Origin: Rhodospirillales bacterium BBD 1991-14
GTDB lineage: Bacteria > Pseudomonadota > Alphaproteobacteria > Kiloniellales > Kiloniellaceae
DNA: 64,000 nucleotides
Direction: 5' to 3'
NCBI GenBank assembly: GCA_001657395.1
Contig: LYSY01000011.1
Span: forward strand, 62,001 to 126,000
The notes below the pieces were generated by a model. The model searched no databases and had not been told where the DNA came from. It saw only the letters and a program-made list of their open reading frames with translations. How positions within the stretch are numbered: position 1 is the stretch's first letter; each line of letters starts with the position of its first letter. The position numbers were made by a program, and so were the translations under genes. This document shows positions 41,287-49,519 of the stretch, piece by piece.

Positions 41287-41464
41287 CCCTCTCCCCTCCG
41301 TGGGAGAGGGAGGGGCCCGCGCAGCGGGAGGGTGAGGGGGCGACAGTTCCGCTTGGTGCGAGCTCCGACGGGGACACTCTGATCGCGCCACAGGCATTCC
41401 CCCTCACCCAGCTTCGGCTAGCTCACCAAGCCTGCGCAACCCTCTCCCACAAGGGGAGAGGGGC
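41287..41464. repeat. Palindromic intergenic repeat with CCCTCTCCC ends
   Basis: The unit opens CCCTCTCCCCTCCGTGGGAG, itself a hairpin, followed by CCGCGCAGCGGGAGGGTGAG. It closes with CCCCTCACCCAGC and CCCTCTCCCACAAGGGGAGA. Outer CCCTCTCCC/GGGGAGAGG arms are inverted. Such elements are common between genes in GC-rich proteobacteria. Chance open frames ending PLPLWERVAQAW come from it. Confidence 0.75.
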
Positions 41465-41690
41465 AGGAACCGAGGAGAAGGTCGGGGTAGCGGAAAACAC
41501 CGGAGGCCGCGCCGCGCTTTGTGCATCCGCTCCTCTACCCGCCCCTAAGGCCGCAGCCTCAAGAGCAAAAGAATTAGCAATCTCTTTAATTGCAATACTT
41601 TCACTCGTATTCATTTTTCGGTTGCGCTTCGCCAGTTCGAGCCCAATTATCCGGAGTTGATTTGACGCCACGGCATCGGACAATTGAGAG

Positions 41691-41876
41691 TTGAGAAATC
41701 AGGGCTGGCCCGAGGATCTGAACCTTATCGAAGTCGGCAGCAACATCTGCCTTGGATGCGGAGAGATTCTCACCAGGGAAGAACTGGACGAGGGCTGCTG
41801 CGGTCATGTTCCGGCACGCCGCTACTTCACCGAGTTCGAGCCCGGGCCTGAATGTCTGAGCCCCGATACTGACTGA
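41691..41876 (+). CDS. Possible small cysteine-rich protein
   Basis: This is a 61-residue frame with the pattern NICLGCGEILTREELDEGCCGHVPARRYFTEFEP. Two CxxC/CC-type pairs and a histidine could bind zinc. The start would be TTG with only GAGAG upstream. No known family is recognised. It is included because composition and motif look protein-like and it lies in a tract otherwise without a gene; it could be spurious. Confidence 0.4.
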   Translation: MRNQGWPEDLNLIEVGSNICLGCGEILTREELDEGCCGHVPARRYFTEFEPGPECLSPDTD

Positions 41877-41931
41877 CTGCAGACAGAGTCCAGCCCAGCA
41901 AAGCGCCCAACTTTGGGAGTGACAAAGCTGC

Positions 41932-42534
41932 ATGAGCGAGCTGTCGGAAGCCACCGGCCGGCAACTGGATGCCGGATACTACGATACGAAGTTTTCCAGC
42001 GACGCCGGTTTCCAGCGTCACTACACGGAGACTCAGTACTATGGTCTCTGGGCCGTGATCCTGGACCGCCTGAGACTTCAACAGAAGCGGCGTATCCTGG
42101 AGATCGGCTGCGGACCCGGCCAACTGGCAAATGCCATCCGCGACATGAGCCTTGCCGAGAGCTACCTCGGCATCGACTTCAGCCAGGTCGCCATCGATCA
42201 GGCGCGTAAGACCAACCCCGGGCTGGCGTTTCACTGCGCCGATGTCTTTGAAGACGATGCTCTGGAGACACAGGACTACGACATCGTCTTGTCGACCGAG
42301 TTCCTGGAGCACGTGCATGAGGATCTCGCGGTTCTCGAGCGTGTCCGTCCCAAGACGGTGATCCTCGCCTCCGTACCAAACTTTCCGTGGCGCGAGCACG
42401 TCCGCCACTTCGCATCCGCGCAAGAGGTCCACGACCGCTACAACCACTTCTTCGAGAAGCTCTACGTCGTGCCAATCCGCATGCAGGAAGGCGGCGCAAC
42501 GCATTTCCTCATGCAAGGACCGCGGAAGACCTGA
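41932..42534 (+). CDS. Class I SAM-dependent methyltransferase
   Basis: This 200-residue protein has motif I ILEIGCGPGQLANAIRD, then YLGIDFSQVAIDQARK, CADVFEDDALETQDYDIVLSTEFLEHV and KTVILASVPNFPWREHVRHF. The small size, single domain and TEFLEHV motif match Methyltransf_12/23-type enzymes. The substrate is unknown. The start at 41932 has GGGAG about 13 bp upstream, so initiation is not strongly supported. It is convergent with the LysR gene. Confidence 0.8.
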   Translation: MSELSEATGRQLDAGYYDTKFSSDAGFQRHYTETQYYGLWAVILDRLRLQQKRRILEIGCGPGQLANAIRDMSLAESYLGIDFSQVAIDQARKTNPGLAFHCADVFEDDALETQDYDIVLSTEFLEHVHEDLAVLERVRPKTVILASVPNFPWREHVRHFASAQEVHDRYNHFFEKLYVVPIRMQEGGATHFLMQGPRKT

Positions 42535-42583
42535 CCGGGCCGGCGGGCGATCCGGACTGGATCCGGGCCTAATGGAACCGCCC

Positions 42584-43531
42584 CTACCCTCCCCTTCGCC
42601 CCCGGCGCAGGGCGCGGCGGCCGGCGGTCTGGACCTCGGTACTGGCGTCCTCCTCGTCGCGGACGGCGAAGAGCCAGTCGATAAAGACGCTGGCGATGGG
42701 CGCCGCTTTCACCTCGTTGCGGCAGACCACGTAGAAGCTGTCGATGGCCGGCACCGCCAGGTCGAAGGGCGCGACCAGGCTGCCGCGCGCCATCAGCGTG
42801 CTGGCGGTCCGGCTGTCGCCGATGGCCACGCCGTTGCCCTGCAGCGCCGCCTCGACGGCAAGACGGGCATCGCTCATGAAATGATGGCGGCCCTTGCTGA
42901 GTTCCAGCGCCCGCGCGGCGGTCAGCCAGGTCTGCCACTCCCGCCCCTCGTCGGCATGCAGCAGCACGTGGTGGGCGAGGTCTTTCACGGAGCGCAGGGG
43001 GCGGCTGTTCAGCAAGGTCGGGCTGGCGACCGGAAACAGCTCGATATCGGACCAGTGCCGCACCCAGCAGTCGCCCCAGGTGCCCTGTCCGTAGCGGATA
43101 CAGATATCGATGTCGGGATCGAAGACGGCCTCGGGATCGTTGCCGCCGGTGAGCCGCAGCCGCACCCCCGGGAACTGCTCGGAAAAGCGGCTGAGGCGGG
43201 GGATCAGCCAGAGCGACAGCAGGGCCGGGACACAGCTCACCACCAGATCGCCGCCCGTGGAGGGCCGGGTCATGCGCGCCGTCGCCGTGGCGATGTCCTG
43301 GAAGGCGCTCGAAAGGGTGGGCAGCAGGGCCGCCCCGTGGGGCGTCAGCTTGACCCGCCGCGCGCCCCGCTCCAGCAGCGCCACGTTCAGCGCTGCCTCC
43401 AGGCTGCGGATCTGGTGGCTGACCGCGCCGTGGGTGACGTTGAGTTCCTTGGCGGCCCGAGAGACCGAGCCGTGGCGGGCCGCGGCCTCAAAGGCGCGCA
43501 GGGGATTGAGGGGCGGCAGGCGGGCAGACAA
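42584..43531 (-). CDS. LysR-family transcriptional regulator
   Basis: This 315-residue regulator has an N-terminal LysR winged helix (LNPLRAFEAAARHGSVSRAAKELNVTHGAVSHQIRSLEAALNV). The ligand-binding domain runs from about residue 90, with GcvA-like wording (DICIRYGQGTWGDCW). The C-terminus is basic. The start is TTG at 43531 with AGGACC upstream. It is divergent from the ureohydrolase gene, and a perfect palindrome lies 12 bp upstream of its start. It is likely to repress itself and activate the divergent guanidino/polyamine operon in response to that substrate. Confidence 0.9.
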   Translation of the reverse strand: MSARLPPLNPLRAFEAAARHGSVSRAAKELNVTHGAVSHQIRSLEAALNVALLERGARRVKLTPHGAALLPTLSSAFQDIATATARMTRPSTGGDLVVSCVPALLSLWLIPRLSRFSEQFPGVRLRLTGGNDPEAVFDPDIDICIRYGQGTWGDCWVRHWSDIELFPVASPTLLNSRPLRSVKDLAHHVLLHADEGREWQTWLTAARALELSKGRHHFMSDARLAVEAALQGNGVAIGDSRTASTLMARGSLVAPFDLAVPAIDSFYVVCRNEVKAAPIASVFIDWLFAVRDEEDASTEVQTAGRRALRRGRRGG

Positions 43532-43542
43532 GGCGATGGTCC

Positions 43543-43563
43543 TATGTGATTTTTTCTCACATA
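43543..43563. promoter_or_regulatory. Palindromic operator between LysR and ureohydrolase genes
   Basis: TATGTGA at 43543-43549 and TCACATA at 43557-43563 are perfect inverted arms around a 7-base T-rich centre. The spacing fits LysR-type binding (T-N11-A within it). It overlaps the ribosome site of the LysR gene and lies about 100 bp upstream of the ureohydrolase start. Confidence 0.7.
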
Positions 43564-43660
43564 AGACGGTACAACAATGTCAATTGCTCTCGCAACGCCC
43601 CTTCCGCGATACTGTCGTCCAAGAAAAACGAAGGATTTGCGCGGGGGACGGGCGGCAATC

Positions 43661-44710
43661 ATGGCTTGGGATGGGGAGAAACTGGCGGCCTTGCGGGAAA
43701 AGTACGCGCAAGGCCACGGGGGCGATGTCTTCGACCCGGCGTACCGCAAGGTGGCCGACCAGATCTTCGATGCGAGCGGAACCCGCATGGCGCCCTATGC
43801 GGGCATATCCACGCTGCTCGATGCGCCGCAGCGCGAGATCGACCCGGAGAATCCCGACTTCGGCGACCTTCAGGTCGCGCTGATCGGCGTGCCCATGGAC
43901 CTGGGCGTGACCAACCGGCCCGGCGCGCGCTTCGGGCCGCGGGCGCTGCGCACCATCGAGCGGATCGGCCCTTACAACCACGTCATGGCCTGTGCGCCGA
44001 CCTACGATCTGCGCGTCGCCGATGTGGGCGACGTGCCCTTCGCCAGCCGCTACCGGCTGGAGGGCAGCCTCGACGACATCGAGCGCTACTTCGAGAAAGT
44101 GCACGCCGCCGGCGTGGTGCCGCTTTCCGTCGGCGGCGACCACTCCGTCACCTATCCGATCATGAAGGCCATCGGCCGCGACCGGCCGGTCGGCATGGTC
44201 CATATCGATGCCCACTGCGACACCGGCGGCGCCTTCGACCACAGCAAGTTCCACCATGGCGGACCGTTCCGCAATGCTGTGCTGGACGGCGTGCTCGATC
44301 CCACCCGGACGATCCAGATCGGCATCCGCGGCTCGGCGGAGTATCTCTGGGAGTTCTCCTTCGACAGCGGCATGACGGTGGTGCATGCCGAGGAGGTGCC
44401 GAAGCTGGGGATCGCCGCCGTGGTGGAAAAGGCGCTGGCGGTCGTCGGCGACGGGCCGACCTACATCTCCTTCGATATCGACGGCATCGATCCCGCCTTT
44501 GCGCCGGGCACCGGCACGCCGGAGGTCGGCGGCCTGACGACGCGGGAGGTGCTGGCGATCCTGCACGGCCTGAAGGGCATCGACGTTGTCGGCGGCGACG
44601 TGGTGGAGGTGGCGCCGCAGTACGACACCACCACCAACACCGCCCACGTGGGGGCACAGGTGCTGTTCGAGATTCTCAGTCTGATGGTTTACAGCCCGCG
44701 GTTCTCGTGA
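43661..44710 (+). CDS. Agmatinase-family ureohydrolase (possible guanidinobutyrase)
   Basis: This 349-residue protein carries all the metal ligands of the arginase/agmatinase fold: His161 in GGDHS, Asp183, His185 and Asp187 in DAHCD, and Asp272, Asp274 and Asp277 in SFDIDGIDPAFAPGTGTPE. It hydrolyses a guanidino compound to urea and an amine. Family sequence alone does not separate agmatine from 4-guanidinobutyrate. The start at 43661 is chosen because the conserved WDGEKLAALREKY head follows; an ATG at 43577 is possible. It is co-oriented with an ABC transporter and a nitrilase-like amidase, suggesting a degradation operon. Confidence 0.88.
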   Translation: MAWDGEKLAALREKYAQGHGGDVFDPAYRKVADQIFDASGTRMAPYAGISTLLDAPQREIDPENPDFGDLQVALIGVPMDLGVTNRPGARFGPRALRTIERIGPYNHVMACAPTYDLRVADVGDVPFASRYRLEGSLDDIERYFEKVHAAGVVPLSVGGDHSVTYPIMKAIGRDRPVGMVHIDAHCDTGGAFDHSKFHHGGPFRNAVLDGVLDPTRTIQIGIRGSAEYLWEFSFDSGMTVVHAEEVPKLGIAAVVEKALAVVGDGPTYISFDIDGIDPAFAPGTGTPEVGGLTTREVLAILHGLKGIDVVGGDVVEVAPQYDTTTNTAHVGAQVLFEILSLMVYSPRFS

Positions 44711-44762
44711 CGGCTGGCGTCGGGGCAAACCCGACCACAACAGGGGGAAGGTCCAATCAATC

Positions 44763-44781
44763 GGGCCACGGCAAGTGGCCC
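44763..44781 (+). promoter_or_regulatory. Short hairpin between ureohydrolase and binding-protein genes
   Basis: GGGCCAC pairs with GTGGCCC around a 5-base loop in the 99-bp gap before the binding-protein gene. It may stabilise or separate the mRNA segments; there is no U-tract. Confidence 0.4.
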
Positions 44782-44809
44782 TCGCAACGACAGTGGAGGT
44801 AGGTGAGAG

Positions 44810-45916
44810 ATGAACAAGCGAATTGCCAAGAGCGGCATCAGCCGCCGGAGCCTGATGGCGGCGGGACTCGCGGGCGCAGGGCTCGCCGGGGCCGGTGCCC
44901 TCGCCATGCCGACGGTCCTGCGTGCGCAGGACCGCTCGCTGAAAGTCGGCGTCTACGGCGGCTACTTCAAGGATTCCTTCGACAAGCACATTTTCCCTGA
45001 GTTCACCAAGGCGACCGGCATCGCCGTGGAGTCGGTGGCGGAACCGACGGGCGAGGCCTGGCTGGTCCAGTTGGAGCAGGCGGCCAAGGCCGGCCGCGCG
45101 CCCGCCGACGTCTCCATGATGTCCCAGGTCGCCATGCTCAAGGGCCAGGCGATCAATCTCTGGACAGCGCTCGACCAGAAGCGCATGCCGAACAGCGAAA
45201 ACCTGATCGGCGAGTTCATCAACAGCTATCCCGACGGCCGTGTGGCCGGCATCGGCGCGGTGGCCTGGTACATCACCCTGGTGTCGAACACGGAGGCTTA
45301 TCCCGACGCCCCGACCTCCTGGGCCGCGCTCTGGGACAGCGCCAACCAGGACAAGCTTGGACTCCTGGCCCTCGTCTCCAACTCCTTCCTGCTGGAGGTG
45401 ACCGCCAAGACCTACATGGGCGGCACCGATGCCCTCGACAGCGAAGAGGGGCTGCTGAAGGCCTTCGACAAGCTGGCAGAGGTGAAGCCCAACGTGCGCC
45501 TCTGGTACCGCGACGAGGCCCAGTTCGAACAGGCGCTCAAGTCCGGCGAGATCCCCATGGGCCAGTACTATCACGACGTCACCGGGCTGGCGGCGGCGGA
45601 CGGCCACCCCGTGCGCTCCACCTTCCCCAAGGAGGGCGGCATTCTCGACAGCGGCTGCTGGGCGCTGTCGCGCGCCTCGAAAAAGTCGGACGAGGCGCAC
45701 ATCTTCATCGACTACATGAGCCAGCCGTCGATCCAGGCGACCATGTCCCGCAAGGTCGGCACGGCACCGACGGTGAAGCGCGACCTGCTCGACCTGACGG
45801 GCGACGAGTTCGCCTCGGTCTCCTCGGAGATCGCTCCGATCGTTCCGCGCTACGACCTTTACCAGACCAAGTCCGACTGGCTTAATCAGAAGTGGACAGA
45901 GCTGATCGTCGGCTGA
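44810..45916 (+). CDS. Tat-exported ABC transporter substrate-binding protein (PotD-like)
   Basis: The protein has 368 residues. The N-terminus has a twin-arginine signal (GISRRSLMAAGLAGAGLAGA). A PotD/PotF-type two-domain binding protein follows: KVGVYGGYFKDSFDKHIFPEFTKATG, then WLVQLEQAAKAGRAPADVSMM and PDAPTSWAALWD. Family members bind putrescine, spermidine or related cations in the periplasm. GGAGGTAGGTGAGAG precedes the ATG. It is the first transporter gene of the cluster. A hairpin before the next gene may keep its mRNA level above that of the membrane parts. Confidence 0.88.
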   Translation: MNKRIAKSGISRRSLMAAGLAGAGLAGAGALAMPTVLRAQDRSLKVGVYGGYFKDSFDKHIFPEFTKATGIAVESVAEPTGEAWLVQLEQAAKAGRAPADVSMMSQVAMLKGQAINLWTALDQKRMPNSENLIGEFINSYPDGRVAGIGAVAWYITLVSNTEAYPDAPTSWAALWDSANQDKLGLLALVSNSFLLEVTAKTYMGGTDALDSEEGLLKAFDKLAEVKPNVRLWYRDEAQFEQALKSGEIPMGQYYHDVTGLAAADGHPVRSTFPKEGGILDSGCWALSRASKKSDEAHIFIDYMSQPSIQATMSRKVGTAPTVKRDLLDLTGDEFASVSSEIAPIVPRYDLYQTKSDWLNQKWTELIVG

Positions 45917-45950
45917 AGACCACGCCGGACGACACCGACAGGGCCTGAGC

Positions 45951-45975
45951 GCGCCGCCGCTTCCCGCGGCGGCGC
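45951..45975 (+). promoter_or_regulatory. Intercistronic hairpin after binding-protein gene
   Basis: GCGCCGCCGC at 45951-45960 pairs perfectly with 45966-45975 around TTCCC. It lies between the binding-protein gene and the ATPase gene, where such hairpins often protect the upstream mRNA and lower downstream expression. Confidence 0.6.
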
Positions 45976-46023
45976 CCTGCCCTGTCGCCACTCAGCGCTG
46001 TCGACACGCAACGCGGGGACGCC

Positions 46024-47061
46024 ATGTCGGGACTGGCCCTTGAGGGCATCGCAAAGCGCTTCGGCGCGCTAACGGCGGTCGACGATCTCTCGCTGACCGT
46101 GCCCCACGGCACCTTCGTCTGCCTGCTCGGCCCGTCCGGCTGCGGCAAGACGACCCTGCTGCGCATGATCGCAGGGCTGGAGGCGCCCAGCGCCGGACGT
46201 ATCGTGCTGGACGGCGCGGAGATCACCGACCTGCCGACCCACAGGCGCGACTTCGGCATGGTCTTCCAGTCGCTGGCGCTGTTTCCGCACCTGAACGTCC
46301 GCGACAACATCGCCTATGCGCTGCGCATTCGCGGCGTTCCCAAGGCCGAGCAGGAGGCGCGGGTCGCCGAGCTGCTCGACCTCGTGCATCTGCCGGACTT
46401 CGGCAGCCGTCCCGTCGGCAAGCTTTCCGGCGGACAGAAGCAGCGGGTGGCGATCGCGCGGGCGCTCGCGGTCTCGCCGCGGCTGTTCCTGCTCGACGAA
46501 CCGCTCTCCGCCCTGGACGCCAAGCTGCGCGAAGCCATGCAGGTGGAACTGCGCCAGTTGCAGCAGAAACTGGGCATCACCACCATCGTCGTCACCCACG
46601 ACCAGCGCGAGGCCATGACCATGGCCGACCTGGTGGTGGTCATGGGTGAGGGGCGTATCCGCCAGGCGGCGGCGCCGGTGGAGATCTACCGCCGGCCGGC
46701 CGATGCCTTCGTCGCCGACTTCATCGGCTCCACCAACCTGCTCGACGTTGCCGCCAACGGCAGCGGCCACGCGGTTGTTGACGGCGTCCCCCTGCCCGGA
46801 GTCGCCCTGCCTGCGGGCCTGCAGCGGGCGCGTCTTTCCATACGGCCTGAAGACGTGCGCCTCACCGCCCCGGCGGACGCGCCGCTGACCGGGCGGGTGA
46901 CCTTCCTGCGCGACCTCGGCGGCACCGTGGAGACCTTCGTCGCGGTGGCGGGCACCACCGTCATTGCCGTCTCCACGCCGCGCGAGCGCCCCCAGGTCGC
47001 CGCCGGCGATGCCATCGGCATTCTGCTTCCGCCCGAGGCCTGCGTGGTGCTGCCGCAATGA
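46024..47061 (+). CDS. potA: ABC transporter ATPase (PotA-like)
   Basis: This 345-residue ATPase has Walker A LLGPSGCGKTTLLRM, Q-loop VFQSLALFPH, signature LSGGQKQRVAIARAL, Walker B LFLLDEP and the H-loop VVTHDQREAM. A C-terminal TOBE-type domain (RLSIRPEDVRLT) is typical of spermidine/putrescine and sugar importers. It powers import through the two downstream permeases. Its last codons overlap the first permease gene by 4 bp (ATGA), so translation is coupled. The symbol is by family only. Confidence 0.93.
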   Translation: MSGLALEGIAKRFGALTAVDDLSLTVPHGTFVCLLGPSGCGKTTLLRMIAGLEAPSAGRIVLDGAEITDLPTHRRDFGMVFQSLALFPHLNVRDNIAYALRIRGVPKAEQEARVAELLDLVHLPDFGSRPVGKLSGGQKQRVAIARALAVSPRLFLLDEPLSALDAKLREAMQVELRQLQQKLGITTIVVTHDQREAMTMADLVVVMGEGRIRQAAAPVEIYRRPADAFVADFIGSTNLLDVAANGSGHAVVDGVPLPGVALPAGLQRARLSIRPEDVRLTAPADAPLTGRVTFLRDLGGTVETFVAVAGTTVIAVSTPRERPQVAAGDAIGILLPPEACVVLPQ

Positions 47062-47912
47062 GGCGGGAGCGGGCCAGGACCCTCTCCGACCATCTACCTC
47101 TGGCCTTTCCGGCGGCCATGCTGGTGATCTTCTTCGTCGTGCCCTTCGGCATCATGATCGCCGTCAGCTTCTTTCGGCGCCAGCAGGGCGGCTTCTATAC
47201 CGTCGACTTCGTGCTCGCGAACTACGAGCGGTTTCTGACGCCCTTCTTCGGCAGCGTGCTCGGCTTCTCCCTGTTCCTGGCCGCGGCGGTGGCCGTCTGC
47301 TGCGTGGCGCTGTCCTTTCCCTTCACCAGCTTCCTCGCCGGACGCAGCCGCCGGGTGCAGGTCTATTGGCTGGTCGGGCTGCTGGCCATTCTCTCCCTCT
47401 CAGAGGTGATCATCGGCTTTGCCTGGTCGACCCTGTTCTCGCGCACCGCCGGGGTCAGCAACCTGCTGGTCGCCCTCGGCCTGATGGACGAACCCAGGGC
47501 CCTGCTGCCGGGCTTCGGCGCTGTGCTGACGGGGATGGTCTACCAGGCCCTGCCCTACACCATCCTGCTGCTCTATCCCTCCTTCATGCGCCTCGACCCG
47601 ACGCTGCTGGAGGCCGCCCGCACCCTCGGCGCCTCGCCCCTGCGCGGCTTCGTCACCGTGGTCGTTCCGGCGCTGCGCAACACCATCGTCACCACCCTCA
47701 TCATGGTCTTCGTCTTCGCGCTCGGCTCCTACCTGCTGCCGCAGATCCTCGGGCGGCCGCAGCACTGGACGCTTTCGGTGCTGATCACCGACCAGGCGAT
47801 CTACCAGTCCAACATGCCTTTCGCCGCGGCCATGGCGGTCTTCCTGGTGCTGATTTCGCTGGCGCTGGTGGGACTGACGCTGCTGGTGGGCGGCCGGCGG
47901 GAGACGGCATGA
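47058..47912 (+). CDS. potB: ABC transporter permease (PotB-like)
   Basis: This 284-residue permease has about six membrane segments, starting at LAFPAAMLVIFFVVPFGIMIAV. The BPD_transp EAA loop reads EAARTLGASPLRGFVTVVVPALRNTI, the cytoplasmic contact with the ATPase. The N-terminal SDHLPLAFPAAML and the long first periplasmic loop are PotB-like. It starts within the stop of the ATPase gene and overlaps the next permease start by 4 bp. Confidence 0.92.
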   Translation: MRRERARTLSDHLPLAFPAAMLVIFFVVPFGIMIAVSFFRRQQGGFYTVDFVLANYERFLTPFFGSVLGFSLFLAAAVAVCCVALSFPFTSFLAGRSRRVQVYWLVGLLAILSLSEVIIGFAWSTLFSRTAGVSNLLVALGLMDEPRALLPGFGAVLTGMVYQALPYTILLLYPSFMRLDPTLLEAARTLGASPLRGFVTVVVPALRNTIVTTLIMVFVFALGSYLLPQILGRPQHWTLSVLITDQAIYQSNMPFAAAMAVFLVLISLALVGLTLLVGGRRETA

Positions 47913-48715
47913 CGACCGCAAGCTGGCTGCGCCGCGGCTACATGGCCCTCATCGCGCTCTTCCTGGCCGCGCCCCTCGCCGTGGTGGCCGGGGTCTCGGT
48001 GAACGAGAAGCGGACGCTGCTGTTCCCGCCCGAAGGCTTCTCCCTCGCCTGGTACGCCGACATCTTCGTCGAGCCGGAGTGGCGCAGCGCCCTCCTCGCC
48101 TCCCTCGGCCTCGCCGCCCTCTCGGCCGCCCTGGCGGTGCTCATCGCCCTGCCGCTGAGTTGGTTCTTCTGGCGCCGTGTCGCGCCCTGGGCCCGGATCT
48201 TCCAGTTCCTGGGCGTCGCCCCTTTCATGCTGCCGCCGGTGATCACCGCGCTCGGCTTTCTCTCCTTCTGGGCGACCGGCGGCTTCTACGGCGCACCCTG
48301 GACGGCGGTCATCAGCCACGCCATCTTTTTCGTGACCCTGCCGCTGGTCACCCTCTCCCTCGGCTTCGCCTCCATCGACCGTTCCCTGGTCGAGGCGGCG
48401 GCCACCATGGGGGCTGACGACCGCAGGATCTTCCGCACCGTCGTCGTGCCGCTGATCACGCCCTACATGATCTCCGGCTTCGCCTTTGCCTTCGTGCTGT
48501 CGCTGAACGAGTACATCGTCGCCTACATGACCGTCGGCTTCACGATGGAAACCCTGCCGATCAAGATCTTCAACGCCCTGCGATACGGCTACACGCCGAC
48601 CATGGCCTCCGTCTCCATCTTCTTCGTCGCCATCGCCGCCCTGGTGGTCGGGCTCATTGCACGCTACGGCGACCTGCCCAGGCTGCTGGGCGCCTGGACC
48701 GGCGAGGAGCGGTGA
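47909..48715 (+). CDS. potC: ABC transporter permease (PotC-like)
   Basis: This 268-residue permease has about six membrane segments, starting at GYMALIALFLAAPLAVVAGV. The EAA loop reads EAAATMGADDRRIFRTVVVPLITP. The C-terminal half (SLNEYIVAYMTVGFTMETLPIKIFN) is typical of PotC. It forms the membrane channel with the preceding permease. Its ATG lies inside the stop of that gene (ATGA). Confidence 0.92.
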   Translation: MTTASWLRRGYMALIALFLAAPLAVVAGVSVNEKRTLLFPPEGFSLAWYADIFVEPEWRSALLASLGLAALSAALAVLIALPLSWFFWRRVAPWARIFQFLGVAPFMLPPVITALGFLSFWATGGFYGAPWTAVISHAIFFVTLPLVTLSLGFASIDRSLVEAAATMGADDRRIFRTVVVPLITPYMISGFAFAFVLSLNEYIVAYMTVGFTMETLPIKIFNALRYGYTPTMASVSIFFVAIAALVVGLIARYGDLPRLLGAWTGEER

Positions 48716-49491
48716 TGCGCATCGCCGCCCTGCAGATGAAGGCCGCGGCAGGCGATGTCGCAGCGAACCTCGCGCGCATCGACAGGGCTGCCCGCGAGGC
48801 GGCAGCGGGCGGCGCGCGATTGTTGGTCGCCCCGGAACTGGCCACCACCGGCTATGGCGCCGGTGAGGCCATCCGGGACCTGGCGGAGCCGCTGGACGGG
48901 CCGCAGGTCACGCACCTGGCCGCAATCTCCCAAGCACATGGCCTTGCGCTCGTCGCCGGCTTTGCCGAACGCGACGGCCCCCAGGTCTTCAACAGCCTCA
49001 CCCTGGTCGACGGCGCTGCGGCGCCCCTCGCCTACCGCAAGATGCAGCTCTATGGGGACTACGAACGGGCGCTCTTCTCCCCCGGACCGCTTCAGACCAC
49101 GCTCTGCAGGCTGGGCGGCCTAACCTTCGGCTTTCTGATCTGCTACGACGTTGAGTTCCCGGAGGCGGTGCGGGCGCTGGCCCGGGCCGGCGCCGAGGCC
49201 GTGCTGGTGCCCACGGCCCTGCCGAAGGGCCCCTTCGCGGACTTTATCGCAACGTCGATCGTCCCGGTGCGCGCTTTCGAGAACCAGCTCTTCATCGCCT
49301 ACGCCAACCATGCCGGGCAGGACGACGCCTTCACCTATGCAGGTCTGTCGCGCATTGTCGGACCGGACGGTTCCGCCCTCGCCGCCGCCGGCCCGAATGA
49401 AGACTGTGTGATCTTCGCCGACATCGACCCGGACGCCTTCGCAGAGAGCCGGGCCGCCAATACCTATCTCACCGATCTGCGCAAGGACTGA
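48715..49491 (+). CDS. Nitrilase-superfamily amidohydrolase
   Basis: This 258-residue carbon-nitrogen hydrolase has the complete catalytic set Glu41 (APELATTGYG), Lys109 (YRKMQLYG) and Cys143 (LICYDVEFPE). It would hydrolyse an amide or carbamoyl group. In this position, 4-guanidinobutyramide (arginine oxidase route) or N-carbamoylputrescine are reasonable substrates, but neither can be read from the sequence. The ATG at 48715 overlaps the stop of the permease gene as TGATG; a GTG one codon earlier is possible. It is the last gene of the LysR-flanked operon. Confidence 0.9.
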   Translation: MRIAALQMKAAAGDVAANLARIDRAAREAAAGGARLLVAPELATTGYGAGEAIRDLAEPLDGPQVTHLAAISQAHGLALVAGFAERDGPQVFNSLTLVDGAAAPLAYRKMQLYGDYERALFSPGPLQTTLCRLGGLTFGFLICYDVEFPEAVRALARAGAEAVLVPTALPKGPFADFIATSIVPVRAFENQLFIAYANHAGQDDAFTYAGLSRIVGPDGSALAAAGPNEDCVIFADIDPDAFAESRAANTYLTDLRKD

Positions 49492-49519
49492 GCGTCAGAG
49501 CCGTTGGTTCGGTGCTGCG

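Noticed and set aside
41423-41683. 86-codon minus-strand frame ending PLPLWERVAQAW
   Set aside because: Its C-terminus comes from the palindromic repeat at 41287-41464, and there is no ribosome site or domain.
45951-45975. Hairpin considered as a full terminator of the binding-protein gene
   Set aside because: There is no U-tract and the downstream transporter genes have no separate promoter that I can see, so it is better read as an intercistronic stabiliser.
43580-45991. 803-codon minus-strand open frame
   Set aside because: It lies opposite the ureohydrolase and binding-protein genes, both with complete family motifs; the minus-strand translation is low in complexity and unrecognisable.
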